From Brachypodium distachyon (lineage: Eukaryota; Streptophyta; Magnoliopsida; Poales; Poaceae), in NCBI RefSeq assembly GCF_000005505.3, contig NC_016135.3, forward strand, positions 13,734,613 through 13,798,612: a DNA stretch of 64,000 nt. Direction: 5' to 3'. The position numbers and the translations under genes were made by a program. This document shows positions 1 through 12,558 of this stretch, piece by piece. Below the pieces are notes generated by a model. That model had not been told where the DNA came from, did no database searches, and saw only the letters and a list, made by a program, of their open reading frames with translations. Within the stretch, counting starts at the first letter, position 1, and each line of letters starts with the position of its first letter.

Positions 1-666
1 CCACTTTGGCGTCCACCAACCTGGGCTAGTACGAATCTGCCCGTTCAGAGGATACCCTCGGGAGTGCGCAACTGTTGCGTGACGATCGCCGGTGATCGAG
101 GACAGCAGGCGGGGCGCAGCAGGTCCCCTTTTACCTTTTGATCGGCCAGCTTCCATGTCGTGCCAGGATTATCACCGTTTCGGCCCAGACAGGGCCAAAA
201 GCTTCTCTACGCCCAAGGCTGGGTACAGATCGATTTGGGCAGGAGCCACAAAGCAGGCCGACAGCTTCATATTCGTCTTTTAGCGAGGATGTTCTCCTGT
301 AGCAAGACACATGCCGTGTGCCTTAAGTTTGCCACTATGGTGAACAATTGAACTATATAAGGAGGCCCAAGGCTTCCACAAGAATGGGTAGGCCAAGTAT
401 GGGTAGTCCAAGGTAGGGGAAGGATTGGTGTTCCGACCGCCGAAGAAGACCAACATCTGCTTCTCCCTCCTCCCCGGGACGCCGTAGTAGAGTATTACAC
501 CTTCGGGTGGCCCGAACCTGGGTAAATCGCCGGAGTCGAAGTCTTTACCGGTGAGGCTTGGAGCACTCTCCCCGCGCCCCACTCTACCTAAACAAAAATT
601 CGCACTCCTAGTGTCCGCGTTCGCACACACGACAGTAACATTACTACACAACAGCCTGCTTCCACC
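1..666. other. Flank with no gene seen
   Basis: I see no coding region, RNA gene or repeat that I can name. A minus-strand open frame of 123 codons at 280-651 follows the F-box remnant but has no recognisable motif and may be its 3' flank. Confidence 0.4.
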
Positions 667-1963
667 TTAATGACCTAACACAAAGCGATGCTCGATGAGA
701 CTGTATTTTAACTTCTGTCCTAGGATGACTGGCACGTCATCATCATACTTGAACTTGCCAGCCAATTTCCCTGATTTATCAAAATGCAAAAGCATCCCGA
801 AGCAGCTGACAAGCAAATCACAGTCTTTAGACACAATCTTCGCCCACCAATCGCCCTGCTCCTGAAAACGTCTGATGTCAAATTTTAGAAGTTTGATCCG
901 ATGATGGAACACCCAAAACGTGTTATGCCGCTCATAATGCCCACGCATAATGAAAATTCTCATCCCCGTCATACGATACGTGCTTGAATACGCAGCAAGT
1001 ACTCTTTCCATGTCAAACAACTGCATTTGATCACACGTCTTCACTCCTGGGGTCTTCGTATGACGGAATGTCTCTGCCAACGTGTCAAACACCAATATCT
1101 TGTGATAACAAATACTTTCTGCTCTATTCCTCCAGTGCAAAAACAGACGGTTCTGGATAAAGACTAGGGCATCGAAGATGTGCTCCAGCGCCACCTATCA
1201 ACTCATATTCGATTTTAGGCATCTTGGGCATCAACAAGCACTTGACCACCCTAGGATTTTTGCACCCAACTGTCAGCACGAAATACTCAATTGGGCAATG
1301 TACCTCAATGGGGGACGGCGGCCGAGATACTCCCTTATATCTCCAAAACAGGACGCGATACTCTGACGAGAGTTGGTGTGCCAAAAACAACACGACTATA
1401 GAATCGACATGCGCCGCGAATGGCGCCCACTGACGCGTCGATGGGTTGCCGATGTACCCACCAATGATTACGAGCCCGTTGCATGAAGCTTCTATCGAGC
1501 ACTGACAATTGTAACCAATCGGGGGCGTGGCCAAAGGATGTATTCCAGAGACACAAAAATCCACGACGCCGAGAGAAATACCAAGATCTGTGTCGTTAGA
1601 ACTAGTGGCTACAAGGGGAAACTCCGGTTGATGGAGGTGGTGTTCGAGAAAGAACCGAGATCCAGATGTAAGGCGATGCCATGCCCACCAAACTATGCGA
1701 CAACGAAAAACTGATTTCGCCATCAACCGGGCAAGAATCTCCTGCTGGATATCTTCCAGGATGGATGTAAAGGAGATGCCCTGAAATTTCCTTCCTCTCG
1801 CCATGGATGAGGATTTTGACCTAGCAATATCCGAGCCACCGGGAGTTTCGGGGTCACCGGTGTGGGGACGAAACGACCATTCCCCTTGAAAAAAGGTGCT
1901 AAAGAAAGAGAATATAGGAAACATAGCTCTCATAGAAGCACTGTGCGCCCACTTGCGCCACAT
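667..1963 (-). pseudogene. F-box protein gene, frameshifted
   Basis: This is a grass-type F-box protein, normally the substrate-recognition part of an SCF ubiquitin ligase. The N-terminal frame (1963-1124) contains an F-box: the stretch ILEDIQQEILARLMAKSVFR and then CRIVWWAWHRLTS match the usual LPxDxxxEILxRLPAKSVxRCRxVxxxWRxLxS pattern. Further on, NPSTRQWAPF is typical of the F-box-associated region. The C-terminal frame (1194-667) carries HWRNRAESICYHKILVFDTLAETFR, the hallmark of the same family. The two frames overlap at 1124-1194, and the family pattern switches between them near 1190, so one small indel appears to break the gene. The start is either 1963 or an in-frame ATG at 1804 close to the F-box. 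Several F-box residues are unusual (WW for CR, M for P), which also suggests relaxed selection. A sequencing error or a short intron cannot be excluded. Confidence 0.75.
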
Positions 1964-2430
1964 GCCACTGGATGGTATTCAGTGATTTGCGGGATGCCTA
2001 CAATAAGCGATGCACCGCTCCTATGCACTCGTAGTTGAACACTTGTGCTGCTCTATAAGCCCACAGCAGTGCACCGATTAACCAAAAAATGCACTGCGCC
2101 GCTCTGGCCGCCACCCACCTGGCGTGGGGCACACAATTTACACTTGGAGCAGTGCCTCCGAGATCCATACACGCAACGCCCCTTCCCACCCCTCCCTGAT
2201 CAACACTTGTAGTGAGTGGCAGTAATAAAATGAGGTTCTCCACAAGGATTAATGTGCAATAGTTCCTAATCCTCAATCTTTAGCTAAAGAAGCAAATTGC
2301 AGTGTTTAAGAACTGATTTCAACAATTTCAAACAGGCTAAGAACTATGTTTTTGGTTGTTTTCTGTTTACTGTTCATAATCTGAAAATAGACTTTCTGAC
2401 GAAACTGAATTTTAACACTGACATATAAAA
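1964..2430. other. Intergenic, nothing recognised
   Basis: Upstream flank of the F-box remnant. No TATA-like element near the start, no RNA gene and no terminal repeats are evident to me. Confidence 0.35.
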
Positions 2431-3200
2431 CTTAACACTAAAGAAATTAAGACAGGGAAGAATCTAAATAGATGCAGAGGTTAAGACAAGGTAGAATAGC
2501 AAGATTAAGGTTATGGGAAGAAGATGCAGCAAGCAATACACAGGGAAATGATTTAGAACAAGAAGTAGAGACAGATCAAGACAGATATATCATAACAGAC
2601 GCAGGAAGTTCAAAATAGAGGCAGAACAGGTTTAGAGATTCAGACAACAGGGTTTTAGTAAGATTCGAGGGTTTAGACAGGGAAGAATAGCAAGAATTAG
2701 ATCTAGACAAGGTTTAGAAGCAAGATTTAAGACATGGATTAGATCAGATTTAGGGTGATTAACATATCAAGAACTAGAACAGCAAGATTTTAGGTTTAAG
2801 ATGGGCACAATTAAAGACAGGGACAGAATTGAGCAGGAGATTGAGAATAGCAGGTTCAGGGGGATGATCTACTGTGTAAAATCAATACATAAACATCTAC
2901 TAACATCACAGGAACATGGATCTAACACAGCAACGAGCACAAGCACAATTCTTAGATAGATTACAGCAAAACATGACAAGAACAGGAAGAATAGCACTAA
3001 ACAGGAACAGAACTAATTATAAGCAATTTTAGAGACAGGGAGGATGATCTACACAGCAAACAAGTCAAAAATAAACACTAGAACAGATTACTAAACTGAA
3101 ACAAGAGTTTTACACGCAGGTTTAAGAGTTTACAGCCAAGAACAGCAAGAACAAGCAGGGTTCAGACTTACAGGGCAGAGATTCGGTTACAGAGGGATGT
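2431..3200. repeat. Purine-rich degenerate repeat tract
   Basis: About 770 bp on the plus strand is dominated by A and G, with recurring words such as gacaggg, aagaatagcaag, agattaag and agaacagg at irregular spacing. There is no open frame of note. It looks like an old, degenerated simple or tandem repeat, but I cannot assign a family. Confidence 0.45.
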
Positions 3201-4578
3201 AGCAGCAGATTCAACAGAGGAGTGGGATATGGGAGAGATTTGTGGCCTAGAACACTAAGAACTGAAGGGGAGATCTCACCTACCCCTCCGTGGACTGGCT
3301 TGGAGAGGAGAAATGGGGGTACCTATGTGCTCAAAAGCGGTAGTTGTTGTAAAAATAAAATAAAAAATGTGGATTTCTTGTTCCAAATGTGGTGGTTTCT
3401 CTTCTTCTCAGGCATGCGGCCCCATACGATGAACTCACCAGCGGCGAGCGGCAGATCGACGGCAATCGACACGGGCTCAAGAAGATTCAACTCGTCGGTG
3501 CGCTCCTCTTGGTGGGTCAGTGGCAAGGGACAGCAACCAACGGCATGGCGCTTGCCTCTAGCTCGTCAGAGAGCTCAAACTCTGAAATCGACAGAGGGGA
3601 AATCCTCAGTGGGTGTCTAGGGTGCTCTGGGAGAAGTTAATCAAGATAAGGAGGAGCAAGGCAGTCCCATGGATGGAGGAGTTCGCGGCGGCGCACCTTG
3701 CCGAAGGAAGATCCGAAGATGGCCACGAGAGCCTTCGAGGATTCTATGGAGCGGGATTGAGGAGGTGTGGAGTAGTGTGGAGAGCTCGGAGTATCTTAGG
3801 GAGGAAAGAATTGGGTGGAGGGGGTTTGATGCCGTGGGCTTCGAGTCATTGACGACGAGGCCAAGGCGGCTTACCCTGTCGGAGACAGGGAAGAAGAGGC
3901 CGAGGCGATGGGCGTGCACAGCATCATTGGGTGCCGGTGCAGTTGTGGCGACGCGGCGGGCCTGTGAGTGGCGACGGGTGTGGGAGTGGGCAACGTTCCA
4001 GCAAAGGCACCTCACGGAGGCCCCGATGGGCGTGCACGGCGTCTTTGGGGCCCGCAGTGCTGCTGCTTCGGCGGACGCGGGGGCCGCCGCCGGCCGACGA
4101 TGGCTTCGGCGGCATGATGAAGCAAATCTCGCCATTGCAATTGCAAAGCACCGAAATCAGGCATCGTTTGTGCAGCTGTCTTGGCGCAGTGCCGGTGGAG
4201 GCAGAGAGATGCGCCTGGCCGGAGCAGGAGAAGAAGATGGCGGACAACAGCAAAGGAAAAGGGGGCAAAATATGGAGGGAGTTATGTGAGAAATGAGGTA
4301 TAAAAAAATATCTTAGATGTGGGCCCGCCTTGTCAGATTTGTTGTCAAATGGCCTAATCTAGAAGATTTGGATTATGTGAAAAGGACTACGCCTTGAGTT
4401 GTAGTTTTCTGCTGCACACCTTTGAAATGGTAGCTAAGTGAAACCGTAGCCTCAAAAGTAATGGTTTTGTGAAAATTTCTCTTTTTCTCAGGCGTTTGGC
4501 TAAAGAACGCGTGAATATTCTAAGGCGCAATATGCTCCTAGCATGGATGATTTAGGCCAACTGAGACGACTTTTGTTA
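3201..4578. other. GC-rich stretch, no supported gene
   Basis: Open frames exist on both strands (for example 3669-4289 plus) but they show only GC-driven arginine, alanine and glycine-rich sequence and no family motif. A partial internal duplication is visible: gatgggcgtgcac occurs at about 3908 and again at about 4026, giving the peptide WACTASLG in two different frames. It could be the cargo of an unrecognised transposon or the remnant of an old exon. Confidence 0.35.
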
Positions 4579-6400
4579 GAGCAACTCCAGCCGTCCCTCA
4601 ATATGGCGTCCGGCTTGCCACTTTTTTCAGCCGTAGGGGGGCGCCGGCTAGATTTTGTTTTTTAGGGGAGGACGCGCCGACTAGATTTTGTTTTTAAGGC
4701 CCAGCCAGTTCCCAGGCCGTGCCCCCAAACGGCTCCCAAACAAATTTACAAAAAATGCAAATTGAAACAAGCACATTATTTAATAACTTTTGAATCACAA
4801 TTCAATCAAACAAATAAGAAGAACTAGACGTTTCCTCGGAGCCTCCACAAATTCTCGACCAGATCATCTTAAAGTTGCTGATGAGTACCAGCGTCTCGAA
4901 TTTCCTGCCGCCTAACGAGGAAAGCACCAAAGGCGGCCGGCACCTGGTGATTAACTGACGCTAGAGGACCCATCCGTTCATACGGTTCAGTGTCATACAC
5001 CGGACATTCCCGCTCGCTCTCAATAATCATGTTGTGCATGATCACATGGGCAGTCATGACCTCCCACATCTGATCTTTCGACCAGGTGAGAGCATAGTAC
5101 CGTACAATGGCAAATCGAGCCTGCAACACACCAAATGCCCGCTCGACATTCTTCCTACATGTTTCTTGTTGCGTCGCAAACCAAGATCTTGCTCCTCCTA
5201 CGGGTGCGTTTGAGATTGTCTTCTCAAAGGTCGACCATCTTGGATAAATGCTATCTGCCAGTAGTATCCCTTGTTGTACACATGGCCATTGATCTCATAG
5301 TTCACCGGATGAGCAGTGCCTTCAACTAGCTTGGCAAACACATTCGAGCATTGCAGCACATTGATGTCATTGTGCAATCCTGCCATACCGAAGAAGGAAT
5401 GCCAAATCCACAGATCCTGATCGGCCACTGCCTCAAGCACCACACTACATTATCCCCCGTGGCTTTTATACATGCCCTGGTGTGCAAATGGGCAGTTCTT
5501 CAATGACCAATGCATATAGTCAATGTTGCCAAGCATACCTGGAAATCCTCTTTCTGCATTCTGTGCCAGGATCTGAACTGTGTCTTTTACAGTGGATGTT
5601 CTCAAGTACATATCTCCAAACACCGCCACAATTTCCCTACAAAACCTGTACATGCAATTGATGGATGTGGACTTGGCCATGCAGAGGTAGTCGTCCTGTG
5701 TATCGACAGGAATTCCATAAGCAAGCAACCAGAGGGATACCGTGCATTTCTGAATTGTTGTGAAACCAAGTGTGACGACGATGTCCCTCTTCAATTTGAA
5801 GTAATCGTCATACTCCCAGAGGTGCTCGGCGATCTTCAAAAAGAGCTTCCGAGACATCCTGAAACGGCGTCGACCGCCCCCCAGAGGTACTCGACGATTT
5901 TCAAAAAGACCACATCGTTGTGCAATGGATCATCGGCGACGTAGTCGGCGTACAGCATGCAGTAGCCTTCCATCCTTTGCCTCGCCTTGCTCTTGCGGCG
6001 GCCCTTCCTCAATCCTCCCCTTCCCGGCCGCTGTGCATCTTGGGCAATCAGGCCAAGAAGCGACGAGACGATGAGTTGATGCTCCTCTTCGTCGCCGAAG
6101 GCAGCATCATCGGCGACAACGACTTCCTTGTCAAAAAGCGCGCTGAGCATCTCTTCGTCATCTGAATCCATGGCCTTGGCAAAGCGTCGAACACCTTCCG
6201 AGCAAGGTGGCCGCACGGTGGGCACCGACGAGGGTGGAACAGGCCGGTGGCGGACGGAGGAACTGGAACTGTGGCGGCCCTTGGAAGGTATATGCGGTGG
6301 CAGGGTTTTTTCTATCGGCTGCGTACCATCACCGGTGAGAGGGGTGGTTCTGGCGGTGATTCAGGTGGTGGAAGTCGCCAAAGCCGACGGCGAGGGGCAA
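4579..6400 (-). mobile_element. PIF/Harbinger DNA transposon, decayed
   Basis: The left end, GAGCAACTCCAGCCG at 4579, is preceded by TTA (4576-4578), the 3-bp target site typical of PIF/Harbinger elements. The same kind of end is seen in the complete element at 23097-24068. The interior holds a broken minus-strand transposase. I could not find the matching right end, so that boundary is approximate and the side upstream of the transposase is probably truncated. Confidence 0.7.
4869..6225 (-). pseudogene. Harbinger (DDE_Tnp_4-like) transposase, broken
   Basis: The fragments read in order on the minus strand: an acidic, basic-patch N-terminus (6225-5836); a middle part (5857-5450) with [38 protein letters not shown] and [14 protein letters not shown]; a part (5443-5198) with [20 protein letters not shown]; and an end (5129-4869) with LQARFAIVRYY and VIMHNMIIESE. 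These are the conserved blocks of the plant Harbinger transposase (plant transposon protein family). The likely catalytic acids lie in GNIDYMHW and LHNDINV, with the glutamate in VERAFG just upstream of LQARFAIV. Frame changes between the fragments and the missing continuous ORF show that it is inactive. It would have cut and pasted the element, usually with an element-encoded Myb-like partner, which I do not see. Confidence 0.88.
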
Positions 6401-7116
6401 ATAGGGTATGTTTTGGTTTGTGCCGCTAACAGTGCTATCCCGTGAGGTTTTGCACCCGAGCCGGTGCCCCCGACCGCGGCTATCATGGTCTACCACATGA
6501 AGTTTTGGTATATCACAGCTCATAATTTCGTAATTTTGGTCATCCTCATCATCGGTGGCGATGATTTAATGGTTCGATAACCTGTCTTGCGAGGGGTGTG
6601 TCCCGGGCCATGACGCGTTCAACGATATTAAGTTCTCACCCGCTGGGGTGGGCGGCTCGGTAAAATCTACAAGGTTAGTCCAGCTTATACAGGTTTGGTC
6701 TTCTATTGTTTCGTTACCAAAGATTTGGAGAAATATCAAGATGCGATTGGCGCAACTAGATTTTTATGTAACTTTCGGTTTATCCGAAACCTTTTGTTGT
6801 CGTTTTAGTTTTTTTGATACTACGTTCGTTGAATAAATAAAGTCAGATCATTGTAAAAAAACTATAGGTACACATCACTTGATAACAACTCGACAATTTG
6901 GATCCTCCTTCTCACCATGAGTCATGAGACTGAAAACCGAAAAGCCATTTCTTCGATGCCCTCTTACTTTTTTGCTACTCCATACAAGGGAGACAACCAA
7001 AACATGTCTTTCCAAATTAGGAAAGCAATGGTGCGAAGAACAGAATTGCTAGACCCAAAAATGAACATGCTCTTTTTGCCCACATGGTCGCCCACCAGCA
7101 TTGATCAGATATCTTG
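6401..7116. other. Intergenic, 3' side of invertase
   Basis: No gene is supported. A plus-strand stretch at about 6560-6860 ends with overlapping AATAAA signals near 6833 and may be the 3' tail of an old retroelement. The invertase 3' UTR probably lies just below 7117. Confidence 0.3.
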
Positions 7117-9117
7117 TTACACCGTCCAAGATGCAGACCTCTTGAGCACGGGATTCATGGCTTTGTCCTCCTCGAGGGAGATCATGCCCAGGTGGGACGG
7201 GTCCTCCAGCATCATCTTGGCGACCAGGTACCCCGCGATGGACCACGTCTGGTGCTTCCTCGCCTGCTTCCCCACGTAACGCCCGAGCTTGCCGTCGTAG
7301 TACTCCGGCCAACTGTCCTTGGCCAGCCTCGCCTCCGCCAGGTCGATCGCCCGCCTCGCGATCTTCAGCCGCCCGGTCTTGATGCAGGCCGCCGTCAGGA
7401 GCCACAGGAGCACTGCACAAAGATTTAAATGAACAAAATTCAGGAAATCGAGTATGTAACAAATAAAATCTGCTGCGAATTAGATAGAGACCTGGCCAGG
7501 AGCCTCCATTGTGGTAGCTCCATCGGGTGTTCTTGGGGTCGCAGCCGGTCACGGACTGCCACTCGTGGCCCTCGATGGCGGGGTAGCAGATCTTGAGCGG
7601 CATCTCGCCGACGAGGTCCTCCCAGCGCTCCTCGATGAGGTCCATGATGGCGGCGGCCTGGTCGGGCGTGGCGAGGGATGCGAGGATGGCGACGCAGTTC
7701 CCGAGCGCGAACCAGCGGAAGTCCATCCTGGCGGGGCTGACGTTGCCGACGAAGTATCCTCCCTTGGAGGGCATGAAGTCCAAGAGCCAGTCCGGGATGG
7801 ACTCCGGGATGACGTTGAACTTGTTGACGGCCGTGTGGGAGTACTCCTCCGTCTTGAAGCGGTAGATGACGTTGAGCTGCTGGAAGTCGAGCCAGAAGTA
7901 GGCCCGCATGTGGTAGCTCAGCGCGTGCAGCCGCGTCACGATCCGCTCCACCGTGTCCTTGTTCCCTTCCCCCTCGGGCTTGAGCAGCAGCAGCGCGCAC
8001 CGCAGCGCCATGAAGAACAGGGCTTGGATCTCGATCGGGTACCCGTACACGCCCTGCAGTAGTGCAGTGCCACCACAAGTGGATCCATCATCATCATCAT
8101 CATCATCGTTAAGGAGGACATTTAATTCCAAGCCGATCATTCATCTGCATTTGACAATGACACGAACATACCATCCTGCGGTCGATCATGCAGCAACCAT
8201 CGGCGCAGAGGAGAGTTGGGAAGGTGTCGAACCCCTCGGCGAGGCACTGGTTCATGATGAGGCGGATCCCTTTCTGGCACTCGGGCGTCTCGGCGAGGGT
8301 GAGGTCGCCGGTGGACTTGGTGTAGGCACGGAGCAGGATGATCCACCAGAACCCGGAGTCTGCCGGCGCCACGCGGCCGATGGCGCTCTCGCCGAAGTCC
8401 GCGGACAGTGTGTCCACGCCGCGCTTGGGGTCCTTGAGCACCTTGAAGCTCGCCGGCATCGCGCCTTCCCCGAGCTTGAACCGGTCGATCCGCTTCTCCC
8501 ACCCCTGCAGCAGCAGCGTCTTGAGCAGGAAGTTCTTCACGATCTCCGGCTCCCCGTTCATCAGGAACGCCAGCGCGCTCGGCACGAAATCCCTCACGAA
8601 CACCTGCGAACAAAAATTACCCAGACAAGCACATGTTCAGTTTCACACGCCACAATCCAGCCTCCCAATTTTATACGTACAGACCATAACTTAAGTATCC
8701 AGACAAATTAACCTGGTCGTAGTTTAGGACTTCGCCGGCGGAGTGGTCGACGGCGGCGATGGTGCCGAGGGGCTGGCCGCGGAAGCAGACGAGGGAGCGG
8801 CGGAGGGCCTCCCAGGCCTCGAAGACGAGCGGGTAGGGCTCGAAGGAGTGGCGCGTGGAGGAGGCCGGGGTGCCGCTGAGCGACCGGAGCCCGCCGCCCG
8901 GGGAGTACATGGTGTCGTAGCTGTCCATGTAGCCGCCGCTGCGCCCGTCCATGGCGGAGAGGTACAGGTCGCCGAGCGAGCGGTCGTCGAAGGAGCGCTG
9001 CCGCTCCACGTTGATCCGCGGGCGGTGGTTCAGCAGCCGCGACAGGTCGAAGTCGTCCTCCGGGTCCGCCATGGACGGCGCCTTATTCGTCGTCGTCGCC
9101 GCCGCCGCCGCCTCCAT
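7117..9117 (-). CDS. CINV: Alkaline/neutral invertase, cytosolic type (GH100)
   Basis: The enzyme splits sucrose into glucose and fructose at neutral to alkaline pH. Four exons join cleanly: 9117-8713, 8603-8172, 8053-7492 and 7412-7117, all GT-AG, giving 564 residues (plant cytosolic forms are about 550). Near-invariant family blocks are present: [15 protein letters not shown] near the N-terminus, [20 protein letters not shown] across the first junction, [18 protein letters not shown] (Asp about 217), the [10 protein letters not shown] block, EGHEW (about 440-444) and [20 protein letters not shown], ending KRSASWTV. The Asp and Glu in the DSGFWW and EGHEW blocks are the probable catalytic pair by family analogy. 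The N-terminus has no obvious signal peptide or clear organelle presequence, and its acidic DLSRLL region plus the RQRSF site fit the cytosolic clade, whose RxxS site is a 14-3-3/kinase target in relatives. The start at 9117 precedes an alanine/threonine run; an in-frame ATG at 9072 is an alternative. Confidence 0.96.
8086..8107. repeat. (CAT)7 microsatellite in invertase intron 2
   Basis: Seven uninterrupted CAT units lie in the intron between invertase exons 2 and 3. Such a tract is likely to be length-polymorphic. Confidence 0.9.
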
Positions 9118-12100
9118 CCCGCAAACCGCCGCAGTCGCCGTGACGTGCGAGAAGAGGGGAGACGAGGACGAGTTATATGAGTGAGAGGAAGCCAAAAGAG
9201 GCGCTGGAGTGAGGCGGACGCTTGATATACGAGCTCGCCGGGGTTGGGTTCCGGGGCGGTGTCTGGCTGGCTCGGCTACGGACTCCGGACTCCGGAGCGG
9301 TACATATAGGAGTCGGGAGGATGACGTGTGGGGACGGGAATGAGGGATGCCCACGTGGCAGGGAGCTAGTGGGTGGCGGGGCCGCGCGGTTCGGATTTTG
9401 TGGGGGCATGTGCTGACCTGGCGCGATGACCGAGCGGGGAAGGGCTGTGCTGTGGTTCGCCCGCCGGATGCATGCATGCTTCTTATGCTTTGCTTGGGGA
9501 GCTGGGGCGGTGCTTGGCTGTCAGGGCCTACCACGGCTACGAGTGATGAGCGATGACCGAACGGTCATTCGTTGGTTCAGTTCAGATTACCGAAGAGAAT
9601 AGGGAGGTAGTAAAATGAACCGGCAGCCAGTGAACTTGTGCAGCAGGTTCAAAATATTTTCTAGATTGACATATGATGAGGAGAATGGGCTGCGGCCATG
9701 GAGCTTGAGCTCACCGGCGCGGGAGAGGTAAAAAAAAGATGGTAGGTGAAGACAAAACTGATTTTTTTACTCGGTAAACCCATTTCGGGGGACCGGGAAA
9801 TGTTGTTATCACGCGGTAACTGGAAAGACCGTCCGGTAACCAAAAACTTGATCAAAGATGAGGTGAAATTGGTGTTACCGTGTTACCAATGGCAAAAAGT
9901 ATCGAAAAAGAAAAACATTGTAAATATTTTGTTTAATTTTCTTGATAATACAAAATTTAACTCAAAACTTAACACTTGTAAAGAGCACAAAAATGACAAA
10001 TTATGCACCGAGTACCTTCATCCTTTATCTCTCTCCAGGTAATATTCACAGTAAAAATTCATAACCCAGATTGAATTTGAAATTCAATGGCAATATCATA
10101 GATACATTCTGGTTAATACTAGAGCACCACGTTACTAGCACCGCAAGGTTCGGTAGCACTAGTCTCCTCTCCGATTGGGATCCTGCGCACTGTACATAGA
10201 AAGCATTGAGAGAGAATTTAATTGAGCCACACCTCATGGTGCGGTCTTGGAGTTGTGGGTGCATGATTTCACTCAACAGGATTCAAATCATCGTGCTCAC
10301 AATTATATTTTAGGGGTTTCCCTACTGTCTTTCCCTAAAAAGAGAGAGAATGATTGGACGCTTTTATAATTACTCCTCCCGTTTCATAAAATGCCTTATA
10401 CGGAGTATAGTTTTGTGCATTTGGATCAAGACAGCTTTCGTTTCTAGTGCTTGAACATTTATATTGGATTAAGAGTAAATAAGTGTTAATTATTGTCCAA
10501 TTACAGGACCCAAGAGAAAAATGAAGTATATCATGAAATAAACGAGAAAAATATATGAGGTGTTTTGTGTAACGGGGGGAGTAACGATAAGAATTATGGG
10601 ATGGAGGGAATATATTTGAAGGTGATTTCTGTCTTCCATGATGGAGCGCTGGAGCAAAGAAGATCCCACTAGTTAGCCATGTCGGCTGAAAATTCAATTT
10701 AACACAAACTTAGATTGTTCCGGAGGTTGCTAGCCTGCATCTAACATGCTGCCTACGGTAGCCTGTTGCCCTCTTTGTAATGGCATTCAACAACTGTTTG
10801 CCGGATCGTAGAATGCTTGCATTCATTAAGAAGCTATTCTTGCTCCTGCTACGTTGTTTGGTGCGTGATCTGAGATACAGGGTGTAGCACACATCACAGA
10901 TTGCTTGCAAGCTTATCTATCATATTCGTCCAACTAAATTATTGCGGGTCGCGTCGTGTGGGTTCCAAGTTAACGAGGAGCACAGAAAAAGAAGAAACGT
11001 GTCACTCCTAAATCATTGTTGAAAAAGAGACACAGATCATTTCAAAGACGATGAATAAGAAACACGCGGAATGATGGTCTTTGTTATCTGTCATGCATTA
11101 CAATTAAATGCAGGAGATCATAGAGGGAGCTATGCCCAGACTCACAGCATTGCAATTGAGTCTAGAATACTATTTCCGCTACAGGAAAACTACCGGTTTG
11201 AACCAATAATTCGATCTAATCCTTCAATCTATCATGCATGGCACCTGGAGCATACAAAAAGGACTAGAAGACAATGTTCATATGCTAGATTGAGTTTTGG
11301 TTGCGTGCTAATTAAACTGTTGATGCAGAAGAAGAGACAGGTTACTGACCGACTTACCGTGCAGATCTTTTGTGTTTTGGCTGTTTTTTGTAGCTAGTTA
11401 TGGAAGGAAAGCGACACTTACCTTGCTCTTGAGGTTTTCTTGACCAGACTGCGCGGGTCCATTCGTTAACTCCCGGCCGCGCCGCCGTCACTTCTCTGGA
11501 TCTCGTCGCTGTTCAACGCCTTGATGCAGCCGCTAGCTAGTCACTTGGTGAAATACACTTGCATCCATCGAGGGTGGAGAACTGGAGACGGACAACAACA
11601 CGACACGAGAGACGAGCAAATCAAAGAGCAGTGCTTTTAATTTGGACCCGCTGCGATCACCAATCTGCACCGTAATAACAGCGGGCAACACGTTGATCAA
11701 TTTCCTTTTTTATACTAGCATGCATGACATCGTACTACTATTACTACGAAGGATGGTTTTCCGAAGAGGGGGAGAGACAGTGAGACACCGGCCGGATCCG
11801 GCCAACCGTTTCGCCCCAGCCACCCACGTCACGAGACGAGCGTGCCTTTGTCCTCTCTCCACCGGCCGGATTTTAGGCCCGACGCCAAGCCCAGCTCGAG
11901 CTCTCGCTCGCTGTAGGACGGGACCCTCGTCTCCTCCGCATGGCACCTTTCCAGTTTTGACCAGCGCCTCCCCTCCTCGGTTGCCTCCTTGTCCGGGAAC
12001 CCGTCCGTCCTTCCGGTGGGCCCCGCCTCGGCCAGATGCCACGACTGTGGTCGTCAATTGCGTTTACCTGTTCAGCGTGGAACCCCTTTTCAGGGGAAAA

Positions 12101-12558
12101 AAAACGTGGGGGTCGAATTTATGTGTCACACACAAGTGTTCGCACAACTCTGATGCATGAATGATTCAGAGAGCATGATTAGTTAGGTGGATGCATGTAT
12201 GTATCACATCATCGTTGCATTGAACGGCCGGTCCCGAACGGGGTTTCAACCATATAAACTACAAAAACAAAAACCGGTTACAAGGCACTTCATATCTAGG
12301 GATGTCAGACGGCGCCCGCTAATTGCCCGCCAGGCCCGTTTCTCCATCTTTCTCACGATTCTAGGTTGTCTACGTTGATCCCTTCGCCAGGTTTTCCACG
12401 GTGCTGCACCTAAACGGCGCTAAGCGGGCAGCAACCGGGCGCCGTTTACAACCTGACTCATATCACCACTAGAAATCTAGAATGGATAGGCTCCGAAATT
12501 GCTCTAGAGGAAAAGTGCACGAAGTGTAATGTAATTGAGAGGATACTGCTGCCGCAAG
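9118..12558. other. Invertase upstream region and intergenic DNA
   Basis: The first 400 bp are GC-rich and would hold the invertase promoter; a CTATATG stretch on the minus strand near 9303-9309 and a TCATATAAC near 9172-9180 are possible TATA elements, but neither is decisive. The remainder holds one MITE (listed separately) and open frames without recognisable motifs, including GC-rich DNA at about 11760-12060. I see no gene. Confidence 0.4.
10371..10583. mobile_element. Stowaway-type MITE
   Basis: The element is bounded by TA on both sides. The left end CTCCTCCCGTTTCATAAAAT and the right end ACGGGGGGAG are imperfect inverted copies of the Stowaway terminus. Length about 209 bp without the TA. 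Confidence 0.65.

Noticed and set aside
3641..4296. Coding region on either strand
   Set aside because: Frames are open on both strands simply because of high GC; no conserved motif was recognised.
7440..8711. Other long frames across the invertase exons
   Set aside because: They are shadows of the invertase exons, whose own frame matches the family throughout.
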